DNA of 64,000 nt, taken from contig NZ_BSDI01000001.1 of assembly GCF_027923225.1 (NCBI RefSeq), positions 39,946-103,945 of the forward strand, read 5' to 3'. The position numbers and the translations under genes were made by a program. This document shows, piece by piece, positions 25,404 to 33,651 of the stretch. The DNA comes from Phytohabitans aurantiacus. Its GTDB lineage: Bacteria > Actinomycetota > Actinomycetes > Mycobacteriales > Micromonosporaceae. The notes beneath the pieces are model-generated. The model had not been told where the DNA came from. It made no database searches and worked only from the letters and a program-made list of their open reading frames with translations. How positions within the stretch are numbered: position 1 is the stretch's first letter; each line of letters begins with the position of its first letter.

Positions 25404-26657
25404 GTGAAGCGCGAGCTGCTCGACGTGTGTGTCCACTGTGGCTTCTGCCTACCCACCTGCCCGACGTACGCGGTCAGCGGTGACGAGGCCGAGTCGCCGC
25501 GTGGGCGGATCTACCTGATGAGTCTCGCCGAACGGGGTGAAACCCCCATCGGTGGCGCCTTCACCGAACACATCGACTCGTGCCTCGGCTGCCTCGCCTG
25601 CGTACCGGCGTGCCCATCGGGCGTCCAGTACAACCTGCTGATCGAGGCCGCCCGCCCTCGCATCGAGCAGGAGGCGCCCCGCTCTCTTGGGGAGCGGCTG
25701 TTTCGGCGATCGGTGTTCGGCCTCTTCCCGTACCCGCGCCGGCTGCGGGTCGCGGCCGTGTTCGGCGTGCTCTACCAACGCATCGGCATCCGCCCCACGC
25801 GCCTGCTCAAGCGGCTGCCGGCGCGGGTACGGGCGCTGGAGTCGCTGCTGCCACCGGTCCGGGTACGCGATCTGTTCGCGCGTACACCACGGGCGACGCT
25901 GCCATCGGGGTCGGCGCGGCGGCGGGTCGCGCTGCTCACCGGCTGCGCCCAGCGGGTGTTCTTCGCCAAGGTCAACGCCGCCACGATTCGCGTACTGGCC
26001 GCCGAGGGCTACGAGGTGGTCGCGCCGCGGGGGCAGGGCTGCTGCGGGGCGCTCAGCCTGCACAGTGGACGCGACGAGGAGGCGCGCCGGTTCGCGCGGC
26101 GCACGATCGACGCGTTCGGCGACGGGTACGACGCGATCGTGGTCAACGTGGCCGGCTGTGGCTCGACGATGAAGGAGTACGGCGAGTTGCTGAGCGACGA
26201 TCCGGCGTACCGCGAACGGGCCGCCGCCTTCGCCGCCAAGGTCCGCGACGTGACCGAGGTACTGGCGGAGTTGCCTCCGGTGGCGCCCCGGCATCCCGTC
26301 GAGGCGAGAGTGGCGTACCACGACGCCTGCCACCTGGCCAACGCGCAGCGAATCACCGCACAGCCGCGCCAGGTGCTCGCCGCGATCCCCGGTGTCGAGC
26401 TGGTCGACGTCCCCGAGGCGCAGATCTGCTGCGGCTCGGCCGGCGTCTACAACCTGTTACAGCCCGAGACCGCCGAAGAGTTGGGCAAGCGGAAAGCGGC
26501 GAACCTCGCCTCGGTGAAGCCAGACGTCATCGCCACCGCCAACGCGGGCTGCCTGCTCCAGATCGGACGGTTCACATCGGACGGCACACCGATCGTCCAC
26601 CCCGTCGAGCTGATCGACGCGTCCATCCGCGGTGCGGCCACTCCTAAGGACGGGTAG
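25404..26657 (+). CDS. glcF: Glycolate oxidase iron-sulfur subunit GlcF
   Basis: This 417-residue protein has two 4Fe-4S motifs (CVHCGFCLPTCPTY at residues 10-23 and CLGCLACVPACPSG near 61-74). Two CCG/heterodisulphide-reductase-like modules follow (GCCGALSLHSG, then YHDACHLAN and ICCGSAGVYN). It transfers electrons from GlcDE toward the quinone pool. GTG 25404 follows GGGAGGTGG closely, which fixes the start. The gene converges on the deacetylase-glycosyltransferase gene, with 14 nt of 3' overlap. Confidence 0.93.
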   Translation: MKRELLDVCVHCGFCLPTCPTYAVSGDEAESPRGRIYLMSLAERGETPIGGAFTEHIDSCLGCLACVPACPSGVQYNLLIEAARPRIEQEAPRSLGERLFRRSVFGLFPYPRRLRVAAVFGVLYQRIGIRPTRLLKRLPARVRALESLLPPVRVRDLFARTPRATLPSGSARRRVALLTGCAQRVFFAKVNAATIRVLAAEGYEVVAPRGQGCCGALSLHSGRDEEARRFARRTIDAFGDGYDAIVVNVAGCGSTMKEYGELLSDDPAYRERAAAFAAKVRDVTEVLAELPPVAPRHPVEARVAYHDACHLANAQRITAQPRQVLAAIPGVELVDVPEAQICCGSAGVYNLLQPETAEELGKRKAANLASVKPDVIATANAGCLLQIGRFTSDGTPIVHPVELIDASIRGAATPKDG

Positions 26658-28767
26658 CGGCCGCGTGCTCGGTGGCGGCGCCGATGCGCACTATGCGGTG
26701 CCAGCGCAGCCGACCGCCCAGCAGAGCCATCACCGCCGACTGGAACACCACCAGGTACATGAGCTGGCGGTAGACGACCTGCTGGAACGGGAGGCTCCAC
26801 AGTGGGCCGTAGCGCTCCCGGTCCAGCCGCAGGGCGTACCCGGCGACCAGAGCCTGCATGACCGTGAAGCCGAGCCACACCGCGGCCACCTTGGCGGGCG
26901 GCAGGAAGAGCAGCCCGTACAGGCCGTACACGTCGACCATGCAGGCGCACAGCGGCAGCAGCACCTGGAAGAGCAGCAGGTACGACAGGCCACGCCGGCC
27001 CAGCCGACCCGCGGCGCCACCCTGCACCAACGCCCTGCGGTGCTTCCACATCGCCTGCATCGTGCCGTAGCACCACCGGTACCGCTGCCGCCACAGCTGC
27101 CTCAGCGAGGCGGGCGCCTCGGTCCAGGCGATCGCGTCCGGCGTGTACACCACCCGCCAGCCGGCCCGGATCAGCGCCATCGTGAAGTCGGTGTCCTCGG
27201 CGAGCGTCTCGGACGACACGCCCCGCACGTCGCGCACAGCGTCGCGGCGGAACGCGCCGATCGCGCCGGGCACGGTGGGCATACACCGCAGCACGTCGAA
27301 CATCCGCCGGTCGAGGTTGAAGCCGATGACGTATTCGAGGTGCTGCCAGCGCCCCAGCAGCCCGCGCCGGTTGGCCACCTTGGTGTTTCCGGAGACCGCG
27401 CCGACATCCGGGTCTCGCAAGGGCTGCACTAGCCGGCCCACCGCGTCCGGTTCGAAAACGGTGTCACCGTCGACCATCACCAGCAGGTCGCCGCGCGCGT
27501 GGGCGATACCGGTGTTGAGCGCGGCGGGCTTGCCGGCGTTGGCCTGCCGGATGACGAAGACGCCCGGGAGCCGCAGCCGCTCCACGACATCGGCGGTGCC
27601 GTCGGTCGACCCGTCGTCGACCACGATCACTTCGAGCCTCGGGTAGTCGCTGGCCACCAGGGACCGCACGGTGGCCTCGATGTTCGCCGACTCGTTGTAC
27701 GCCGGCACGATCACCGACACCGGGCCCAGGTACTGGAGCGGCTGGCGGGACTGCCGGCGTACCCGGCGCACGTGGATCCGCGCACACACGAGCTGGATGA
27801 GCAGGCGCAGCAGGCCGAGCACGACCGCCGCCAGCATGAAGGCGCCGAGCACGCGGTCGAGGCCGGCACCGCCCGCCTGCGCCCACCGCAGCGCCTGGCC
27901 GCGCCACCGCTGGCCCGCCGAGGCGGCCGGCGGAGCGGCGAGCTTGAGCCCTTCCGAGACGGTGGTGAAGCGGTAACCCTGGCTTTGCAGCCGGGGGATC
28001 AGTACGTCGAGCGCGGCGACGGTCTGCGCGCGGTCGCCACCGGAGTCGTGCAGCATCACCACGGCACCGGCGCCCTTCGCCGGCTGGGCGGCCGCCACGA
28101 TAGCTTCCACACCGGGGCGCCGCCAGTCTTCCGTGTCGCGGTCGGCCAGTACGACCAGGTATCCGTCCGCGCCGGCCTGTCGCATGGCGGCGAACGCGGC
28201 ACCGTCGACGGCGTCGGGTTCGGACGAGTACGGCGGGCGCATCAGTACCGGCACGTGACCGGTGGCGGCCGCGATCGCGTTGCTGGTGAGCGTCATCTCC
28301 ATGCCACGCCGCCACGACGGCAGGGCGCTCAGGTCAGCGTGCACGAACGTGTGCGCCCCGATCTCGTGGCCTTCGTCGACCACCCGGCGTGCGAGTTCGG
28401 GGTGCCGGTTGACCTGCGCACCGGTCTGGAAGAAGGTGCCGTGCGCGCCGTACTTCGCCAGCACGTCGAGGATCCGCGGCGTCCAGCGCGGGTCCGGGCC
28501 GTCGTCGAAGGTGAGCGCGATCGTCTTGGCGGGCATCGCCCGCGTACTGACCGACGAGTCAGCCCCGACCCGCTGGACCGGGCCACCCTCGGTCACCTCG
28601 GCGGGTACCGCGCCACCGCTGGCGCCCGCCGCGGGCTGGCCGGCACCCTCACCGCGCACATTGGACACGTACCCGTTGAGACACAGGCCGGCCAGCAGGA
28701 CGAGCGTGAAAAGAGACAGCAGGAGCCAGTGTGCTTTGGGCTCGCGCCGCTCGATGTGCCTCGACAT
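26644..28767 (-). CDS. NodB polysaccharide deacetylase - family 2 glycosyltransferase fusion
   Basis: This 707-residue membrane enzyme is built as: one TM (residues 13-33), a linker, and a NodB deacetylase domain (about 75-270) with TFDDGPDPRWTPRIL, HTFVHADLS and RPPYSSEPDAV. A second TM follows (about 300-325), then GT2 (about 345-590), and a cluster of C-terminal TMs. The GT2 domain shows SVIVPAYNESANIEATVRSL, VVDDGSTDGTADV, MVDGDTV, ETLAEDTDFTMALI and QRYRW, the last being the processive-synthase Q/RxxRW motif. Similar fusions make or modify beta-1,4-linked or GlcNAc-type exopolysaccharides. Here synthesis and outside deacetylation are in one chain (inference). ATG 28767 directly abuts the upstream gene's TAG. 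Confidence 0.88.
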   Translation of the reverse strand: MSRHIERREPKAHWLLLSLFTLVLLAGLCLNGYVSNVRGEGAGQPAAGASGGAVPAEVTEGGPVQRVGADSSVSTRAMPAKTIALTFDDGPDPRWTPRILDVLAKYGAHGTFFQTGAQVNRHPELARRVVDEGHEIGAHTFVHADLSALPSWRRGMEMTLTSNAIAAATGHVPVLMRPPYSSEPDAVDGAAFAAMRQAGADGYLVVLADRDTEDWRRPGVEAIVAAAQPAKGAGAVVMLHDSGGDRAQTVAALDVLIPRLQSQGYRFTTVSEGLKLAAPPAASAGQRWRGQALRWAQAGGAGLDRVLGAFMLAAVVLGLLRLLIQLVCARIHVRRVRRQSRQPLQYLGPVSVIVPAYNESANIEATVRSLVASDYPRLEVIVVDDGSTDGTADVVERLRLPGVFVIRQANAGKPAALNTGIAHARGDLLVMVDGDTVFEPDAVGRLVQPLRDPDVGAVSGNTKVANRRGLLGRWQHLEYVIGFNLDRRMFDVLRCMPTVPGAIGAFRRDAVRDVRGVSSETLAEDTDFTMALIRAGWRVVYTPDAIAWTEAPASLRQLWRQRYRWCYGTMQAMWKHRRALVQGGAAGRLGRRGLSYLLLFQVLLPLCACMVDVYGLYGLLFLPPAKVAAVWLGFTVMQALVAGYALRLDRERYGPLWSLPFQQVVYRQLMYLVVFQSAVMALLGGRLRWHRIVRIGAATEHAAATRP

Positions 28768-29163
28768 CTACGCGCGCTTGGTGGGCTTGCCACCGGGAGT
28801 GTGCGTCGGCACGTTGCGGTGGTTGGTCTTGCTGGGGCTCGGCGCCACCTGAGTGGTGGTCGCCGGCGCGGGCGTACCCGTCCGGGTCGGTCGCGGTGCG
28901 GCGGCCGACTCCGAAGGCGACGGGATCGTTCGCGGAGCCTCGGGCGGTTTCACGGTGGCGACCGGCGCCCGCAGCTGCTCGCCGGCCGATTCGGGTAGCA
29001 ACGGCAGGCGCCCCGGGCCGGTGCCGGTGAACCCGGCGATCAGTACGAGGGTCGCCAGGGCCAGCGCGGCACCGCTCGCCAGGCCGGCGATGAGAAAGAC
29101 GCGGCGCCGGCGGCCGGTGCGGTCAACGAAGACCGGGTCAGTTCTCCGTCTGCGTACGTGCAT
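28768..29163 (-). CDS. Single-pass membrane protein with Pro/Thr/Ser-rich external tail
   Basis: This 131-residue protein has a basic cytoplasmic start (MHVRRRRTDP), one TM (about 20-44), then a low-complexity Pro/Ala/Thr/Ser tail with no recognisable fold. The stop TAG abuts the ATG of the deacetylase-glycosyltransferase gene, so the two form one operon. It may be an accessory to that synthase, for instance a wall-spanning element; this is inferred only from coupling. No family is recognised. Confidence 0.65.
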   Translation of the reverse strand: MHVRRRRTDPVFVDRTGRRRRVFLIAGLASGAALALATLVLIAGFTGTGPGRLPLLPESAGEQLRAPVATVKPPEAPRTIPSPSESAAAPRPTRTGTPAPATTTQVAPSPSKTNHRNVPTHTPGGKPTKRA

Positions 29164-29201
29164 CGCCCATCGCTTTGTTCGCGCGGTATCGAGGACGGGG
29201 T

Positions 29202-29242
29202 GGCACCCCGGTGCGGGTGCGTGCGGCCCACACCGGGGTGCC
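29202..29242 (-). terminator. Hairpin after the 29300-30061 gene
   Basis: GGCACCCCGGTG (29202-29213) and CACCGGGGTGCC (29231-29242) are a perfect 12-bp inverted repeat with a 17-nt loop. It lies between the 29300-30061 stop and the next start at 29163. It may separate the sigma-factor unit from the exopolysaccharide unit. Confidence 0.6.
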
Positions 29243-29299
29243 TGGCTGGCTTCGCAGATCTGGGGGAGGTTGCGAAACCGGCCACAGAGGGGTGCCCCT

Positions 29300-30061
29300 T
29301 TACCCCTTCTGGTGCGGAGTCGTCGTGGGGCGCCCGCGCCCCTTGCCTTCATTGGGATGGCTGGGCTTGGCGGACGGCGGGCCCTGCCCGTTTTCGGCTG
29401 GGCCGGCGTCGAGCAGAGGTGCGCAGAACTCGGCGATGTTCGCCTCGCCACCGGCCGCCCGAGACAGGTCCTCGAACGCCTCCGACGCCATCTTCTTGCC
29501 GGTCGGGTTCTTCTCGCTGGCATCCCAGGCCCGGCACAGCCCGAGTGTCGCCGGGCTGGAAGGGCTGATGGTGCGGCCGTGGTTGCTCGGGCTGGGCGCC
29601 GGAGTGGGCAGCGCGGACGCTGGGCCAGCCGGTGTCGGGGTGGCGCTGGCGCGGCCGGCGGGCGGCACTCCCAGCCCCGAGAACAGGTCGTGGGCGTGCT
29701 TCTGGGCGGCGTCTGGCAGGTTGCCGGTCTCGGCGGCCAGTGCGGTGCCACCGAACAGCAGGACGGCTGTGCCCGCGGCCGCCTTGACGGCGATCGACCG
29801 GGTCAGCCAGGAGCGGCGCGCGGCCGGCACGGCGGTCTCACCGGCCGTGAGACCGGCCCGCTCGTACGCGGCGACCGCCGCGGCCAGGCCGACCAGCTCG
29901 TCGGAGCGGGGCGGGGCCGCCGCCGCGGCGAGCAGGTAGCTCAATTCGGGGTGCGCGGGATTCGAGCCCGGTGCGGAGAGCATCTGCTCCGCCTCGCGGG
30001 ACCCGATCCGGCGCTTTCGTGCGATCAACATCTTGCCCAAAAGGGCGTCCCACAGGCCCAC
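29300..30061 (-). CDS. Membrane protein cotranscribed with ECF sigma factor (possible regulator)
   Basis: This 253-residue protein has a cytoplasmic N-terminal helical domain (1-85), with SREAEQMLSAP and ELSYLLAAAAAP. One TM follows (about 90-108, KAAAGTAVLLFGGTALA), then an external Pro/Thr/Ser-rich region and a conserved-looking module with CRAWDASEKNPTGKKM and NIAEFCAPLL, giving two cysteines. The position four nt after an ECF sigma gene, together with this topology, suggests an anti-sigma-like partner. The N-terminal domain is not a clear zinc anti-sigma (ZAS) motif, so the assignment is tentative. Start is GTG 30061. Confidence 0.65.
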   Translation of the reverse strand: MGLWDALLGKMLIARKRRIGSREAEQMLSAPGSNPAHPELSYLLAAAAAPPRSDELVGLAAAVAAYERAGLTAGETAVPAARRSWLTRSIAVKAAAGTAVLLFGGTALAAETGNLPDAAQKHAHDLFSGLGVPPAGRASATPTPAGPASALPTPAPSPSNHGRTISPSSPATLGLCRAWDASEKNPTGKKMASEAFEDLSRAAGGEANIAEFCAPLLDAGPAENGQGPPSAKPSHPNEGKGRGRPTTTPHQKG

Positions 30062-30065
30062 GGCG

Positions 30066-30668
30066 TTACACCCCTTCCGGCCGGGCCGAGTTCAGGCCGA
30101 GGGAGGGCCGGATCGCCGCCCGCCTCGCCTGGACCTCCGCGTGACCGGCCAGCCGCCGCAGCCCCCGCATCGCGGCGATCCGCACCGCGCCGGGGCGTTT
30201 GCCCAGTACCTGTGCCGTCTGCGCCACGTCGAGGCCCGCCACCACGCGCAGGGTGACCGCCTCGGCCTGGTCTTTGGGCAGCGACGCGATGACGCTGAGC
30301 GCCCAGTCGGTGTCGGACCGCTGGATGACCTCGGCCGCCGCGTCGGGCGCGCTGCCCGCGATGTCCTGGTCGGTCAGGTCCTGCGGCTCCTCCGGGCGGC
30401 GGCGGGCGCGGCGGCGCTCGTCGATCGCGCGGTGGCGCGCGATGCGGAAGAGCCAGACCCGGAACGCGGGCGGCTCGCCCGCGAACGCCCGCAGGTCACG
30501 CGCGGCCTGGAGCCACGTCTCAGAGGCCACGTCTTCGGCCGCCTCGCCCACGATGACCCGCAGGTACCGCAGCAGCGCCGGCTGCAGGGCGTGCCACAAC
30601 GCCGCGAAGGCCGCCGCGTCACCTCGCACAGCGGCCGCTAGAGCCCTCGCGAGTTCTTCGTCGTCCAA
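30066..30668 (-). CDS. ECF-family RNA polymerase sigma factor
   Basis: This 200-residue sigma-70-family factor has region 2 (about 25-90), with LWHALQPALLRYLRVIVG, AEDVASETW and RVWLFRIARHRAIDERRR. Region 4 (about 125-180) has IASLPKDQAEAVTLRVVAGL and the HTH VAQTAQVLGKRPGAVRIA. The start is a TTG (30666-30668) with GGGA about 12 nt upstream; no better in-frame start precedes region 2. The next gene encodes a membrane protein that may tether it. Targets may include the divergent LPxTG gene (inference). Confidence 0.88.
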   Translation of the reverse strand: MDDEELARALAAAVRGDAAAFAALWHALQPALLRYLRVIVGEAAEDVASETWLQAARDLRAFAGEPPAFRVWLFRIARHRAIDERRRARRRPEEPQDLTDQDIAGSAPDAAAEVIQRSDTDWALSVIASLPKDQAEAVTLRVVAGLDVAQTAQVLGKRPGAVRIAAMRGLRRLAGHAEVQARRAAIRPSLGLNSARPEGV

Positions 30669-30750
30669 AGCATCGATCCCGTCGCGTCTGGATAGCGCCG
30701 AGCCAGCAGGCTACACCCTTCCTTCAGGCCCGCCACCAGGGAAGGATCGG

Positions 30751-30775
30751 CTTACTTGAGCCCGTCGGACTCAAG
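30751..30775. promoter_or_regulatory. Inverted repeat between ECF gene and LPxTG gene
   Basis: TACTTGAG (30751-30758) and CTCAAGTA (30768-30775) form an 8-bp inverted repeat with a 9-nt spacer. It sits in the 282-nt gap between the divergent genes, 83 nt from the sigma start. It could be an operator or a small terminator for divergent transcripts. Nothing else stands out in this gap. Confidence 0.35.
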
Positions 30776-30950
30776 TACAGAAGGAGCCCGTTACCCAAAA
30801 TCGGCCATGATCACGAAAAGTGGCCGTTGGTTGGCGACATGCGTCTGCGCGCCCATGGCGATCAGGCCGCTCGCGGGTTCACGGCGACGTGCCTGACCTG
30901 CTGCGATCGTGCCTCGAACCTGTGCACAACCTTAAGAGGGGACAGAGACA

Positions 30951-31625
30951 ATGGGGGGACGCTTGCTCGTGCGCCTGGCCACAATTGCCGGCGCGGCGCT
31001 CGCGGTGGGGCTGAGTGCGGCATCACCCGCGCTGGCGGCTACGACGATCCCGATCAACCCGGGCAACGTGCCCACCACGGCCGCCGACTACGAGCAGGGG
31101 TGCGACTTCGGGGGTGGCCCGTTCGCCGACAAGGACGTCTGGGTCTTCGTCCTGCCCGGCAACTCGGGCGATTTCGTGTCGGTGACCGCGACGTTCAGCA
31201 CGTCGGGGGGCACGGTCACCCGCACGATCCCGACCGACGGCGGCGCGATCGTCGATGACAAGGGCACCAGCAAGGCGTGGATCGCCACCGCGGCCGGCTG
31301 GACGCTGACCGGCGCCACCGCGGAGATCACCGGCACGTCGCCGCAGGACCAGTTCAACCTGACGCACACGTGCGCGGCCAAGGGCAACAGCACGTCGACG
31401 CCCACGCCGCCGGCGAGCCCCTCGCCATCGGCGTCGGTCTCCCCCGACACGTCGGGCAGCGCGACCCCGGGCACCACGCCGGGCGCCGGCGGTGGCGGCT
31501 CGGGCGACCTGCCGATCACCGGCGCCGGAGTGGCGGGCATCGTGATCTTCGGTGCCGCGCTCGTCGCCGGTGGTGCCGCGCTCCTGGTGCTTCGCCGCCG
31601 CCGCGACATCACCCCGATCGCGTAA
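30951..31625 (+). CDS. LPxTG-anchored surface protein (LPITG)
   Basis: This 224-residue exported protein has a signal peptide (residues 1-29, ending PALAA). A compact beta-rich domain (30-140) contains two cysteines (YEQGCDFGGG and LTHTCAAKG) that may pair. A Ser/Thr/Pro stalk follows, then GGGGSGDLPITG, a TM and RRRRDITPIA. ATG 30951 is preceded by GAGGGGACAGAG. It is the third cell-wall-sorted protein in the window and has a different exported domain from the two DUF11-like ones. Its stop is followed within 20 nt by a strong bidirectional terminator. Role unknown. Confidence 0.82.
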   Translation: MGGRLLVRLATIAGAALAVGLSAASPALAATTIPINPGNVPTTAADYEQGCDFGGGPFADKDVWVFVLPGNSGDFVSVTATFSTSGGTVTRTIPTDGGAIVDDKGTSKAWIATAAGWTLTGATAEITGTSPQDQFNLTHTCAAKGNSTSTPTPPASPSPSASVSPDTSGSATPGTTPGAGGGGSGDLPITGAGVAGIVIFGAALVAGGAALLVLRRRRDITPIA

Positions 31626-31640
31626 CCCCTCCATGTAGTG

Positions 31641-31690
31641 ATCAGGGCGTCCCTGAAGTTGCTCTAGCGACTTGAGGGACGCCCTGATCA
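31641..31690. terminator. Bidirectional terminator hairpin (repeat copy 2)
   Basis: GATCAGGGCGTCCCT (31641-31655) pairs perfectly with AGGGACGCCCTGATC (31676-31690), enclosing an inner near-palindrome AAGTTGCTCTAGCGACTT. It lies between convergent stops at 31625 (+) and 31688 (-), and its right end overlaps the second stop. The right part is repeated at 1-37, where the inner palindrome is perfect. Confidence 0.8.
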
Positions 31691-32359
31691 TGAGGAGATC
31701 GACAGGGCTGTCCAGGCGCCTACGTAGATCGTGTCGCCGCTCTTGAGCGGATGCGGGACGTTCGGGTCCAGCGGGTCCGATGCCGGGTCGTTCAGGTACG
31801 TGCCGTTCGCGGACTCCAGATCGACGACGGCCCAGCCGTCGGGCTGCGCGACCAGCAGCGCGTGCATGTGGGAAACGCCCGGGTCTTCTGGCGGCCCGGT
31901 CAGGTCGATGTCCGGGTTGACGCCGCGCGAACGGCTGCGCCGGCCGATGACCATCTGCTCGCCGGAGAGCTGGAAGCGGCGCTCGGGCGCGAAGCGCGGG
32001 AATGCCAGCGAGCCCGCGTCTTCGCCGCCCATCGCCTTGACGACCTCGAAGTACGTGGAGTCGGCGCGGACGGCAACCTGCCACACACCGGCCGGTGCGG
32101 GCGGCGCCGAAACCGGTGGCGGCGCGGGCGTCGAAGCAGGCGGTGCGCCAACCGGCGGCGCCAGCAGGAAGTCGTATCCGTCCTCCTCGCAGAACCGTCC
32201 GGTCTGCGAGGACCCGCACACGGGGCAGGTCTTGGCGTCCGGCGCGGAAGCCGGCGCGGCAGCCGGCGAAGCCGACGCCGGCGCGCCGCCCATCCGGGCA
32301 CCGCACACGTCGCAGTAGTCGGCGGTGCCGGACTCGTGGCCCTTGGGACAGGTCGCCAT
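31688..32359 (-). CDS. FHA-domain protein with N-terminal zinc ribbons
   Basis: This 223-residue protein has two zinc-ribbon knuckle pairs: CPKGHES with YCDVCG at residues 4-21, and CPVCGSSQTGRFCEE at about 45-59. A Pro/Ala linker follows, then a FHA domain (about 115-220) with the phosphothreonine-binding signature MVIGRRSRSRGVNPDIDL, SHMHALL and ANGTYLNDP. FHA domains bind pThr, so this is a candidate substrate or reader of the PknG-like kinase in the same operon, functionally recalling mycobacterial GarA (inference). GarA's N-terminal phosphorylation motif is not evident. The ATG overlaps the VWA stop by one base. It is the last gene of the glnX operon. Confidence 0.88.
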   Translation of the reverse strand: MATCPKGHESGTADYCDVCGARMGGAPASASPAAAPASAPDAKTCPVCGSSQTGRFCEEDGYDFLLAPPVGAPPASTPAPPPVSAPPAPAGVWQVAVRADSTYFEVVKAMGGEDAGSLAFPRFAPERRFQLSGEQMVIGRRSRSRGVNPDIDLTGPPEDPGVSHMHALLVAQPDGWAVVDLESANGTYLNDPASDPLDPNVPHPLKSGDTIYVGAWTALSISS

Positions 32360-33651
32360 CAGCCCTCCTCCTGCTTCTTCTTCACCCGCACCGTCACCGT
32401 CGACCGCACGTTCGTCAGCTCGGCGTCCACACCGGACACCTGCTTCTTCAGCCGTACCGTGCCGGCCGGCGCGTCGACCACGTCTACCACGCGGGCGAGC
32501 AGCTTGGCGGTTCCCTCGTGGCCGGACTCGTTGGCGATCTGCACCGCGCGTCCCAGCTTGGCGGTCGCGGTCTCGATGTCGCCCGCGTCGCGGGCCTCGA
32601 GCCCTTCCTGGATGACCGCCGCCAGCTCGGCCTGGCCCGTGTAGTGAGCGACCTGCGGGTTGATCTTCGTGGAGAGCGCGGTGTCGTCGGTCCAGCGCGC
32701 CAGTACCAGCTTCTCGGTGAGCACCTGACCGCCGCTGACCAGGCTGACCCGGGCCGCGAGCACCTCTTCGCCGACCACGTCTGGCTCGACCTCGATCGAG
32801 ACGTGGTAGTCGCGGCTCTCCGCACCCCACGCGCCGGTCGGGTAGTCGCCGATCCGGCCGCTCACCTCGGTGCGCCGGGCGGTCAGGTCTTCCACCTGCG
32901 GGTACACCTGCTTGACGAACTTGATCGTCGAGCCGGCCGGCGACCACACGCGCAGCGACACGTCGGCGACCGCCTTGCCCATCGCGCCCTCCGTCATCGC
33001 CTGGAACGCGGCGGGCAGTTCCGCCGGGTCTTCGAGGCCGTCGGCCGTGCCGAGCAGCGTCGAGGCGATCAGCCGCAGCTCGCGAGCCACCCAGTCTTCG
33101 CCGACACCCCGGCTGTCGCACACGAACTTGCCCTCGCACGCGTCCAGTACCCGCTGGAAGTCTTCCGGGCTCTCGTGCTGGTTCTGGCCGTCGGTGAGCA
33201 GGATGGCGTGTTTGACCTCGGCCTGCTGGCCCGCGAAGAGGTAGTTGGCGAGGTCCAGCCAGCGGCCGATGGCGGTGCCACCGTCGGCGCGCAGTCGCTG
33301 GACGGCGGCCTTGGCCTCCGCCTTGGTCTGCGCCGACGCCGGCACCATCTTCGCGTCGCCGGGATACACCATGTGAGCACCGGCCGTGCCCGCGATGACC
33401 GCGAAAGCGACACCGTCCCGCAGCGTGTCGATCGCGACCGCGGTGGCCTTCTTCGCCTCGGCGATCTTCTTGGCCGGCATGCTCATCGAGCCGGAGACGT
33501 CGACCATGATGACCTCGGCAGCGGTGAGCGGCTGCGAGTTGTCGCGCAGGTCGCCGCCCTGCGCGGTCACGGTGATGATGGCGTCGACCACTCGGCCACC
33601 CTCAGGCAGGTATTCGTTCTGATCGATCTCGGCCGAGAACTGCGCGGTCAT
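32359..33651 (-). CDS. VWA-domain protein of the PknG operon
   Basis: This 430-residue soluble protein has a von Willebrand A domain (about 35-225) with an intact MIDAS motif: DVSGSMS, a Thr in GGTAIGRWL and LLTDGQNQ. C-terminal to it is a beta-sandwich-like segment (about 230-350), then a helical segment with TKLG-type repeats (GDIETATAKLGRAVQIA) resembling a TPR pair. VWA proteins commonly nucleate complexes; here it would link kinase, phosphatase and FHA protein (inference). No signal peptide is visible, so it is cytosolic. ATG 33651 overlaps the phosphatase stop by 4 nt. Confidence 0.88.
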   Translation of the reverse strand: MTAQFSAEIDQNEYLPEGGRVVDAIITVTAQGGDLRDNSQPLTAAEVIMVDVSGSMSMPAKKIAEAKKATAVAIDTLRDGVAFAVIAGTAGAHMVYPGDAKMVPASAQTKAEAKAAVQRLRADGGTAIGRWLDLANYLFAGQQAEVKHAILLTDGQNQHESPEDFQRVLDACEGKFVCDSRGVGEDWVARELRLIASTLLGTADGLEDPAELPAAFQAMTEGAMGKAVADVSLRVWSPAGSTIKFVKQVYPQVEDLTARRTEVSGRIGDYPTGAWGAESRDYHVSIEVEPDVVGEEVLAARVSLVSGGQVLTEKLVLARWTDDTALSTKINPQVAHYTGQAELAAVIQEGLEARDAGDIETATAKLGRAVQIANESGHEGTAKLLARVVDVVDAPAGTVRLKKQVSGVDAELTNVRSTVTVRVKKKQEEG

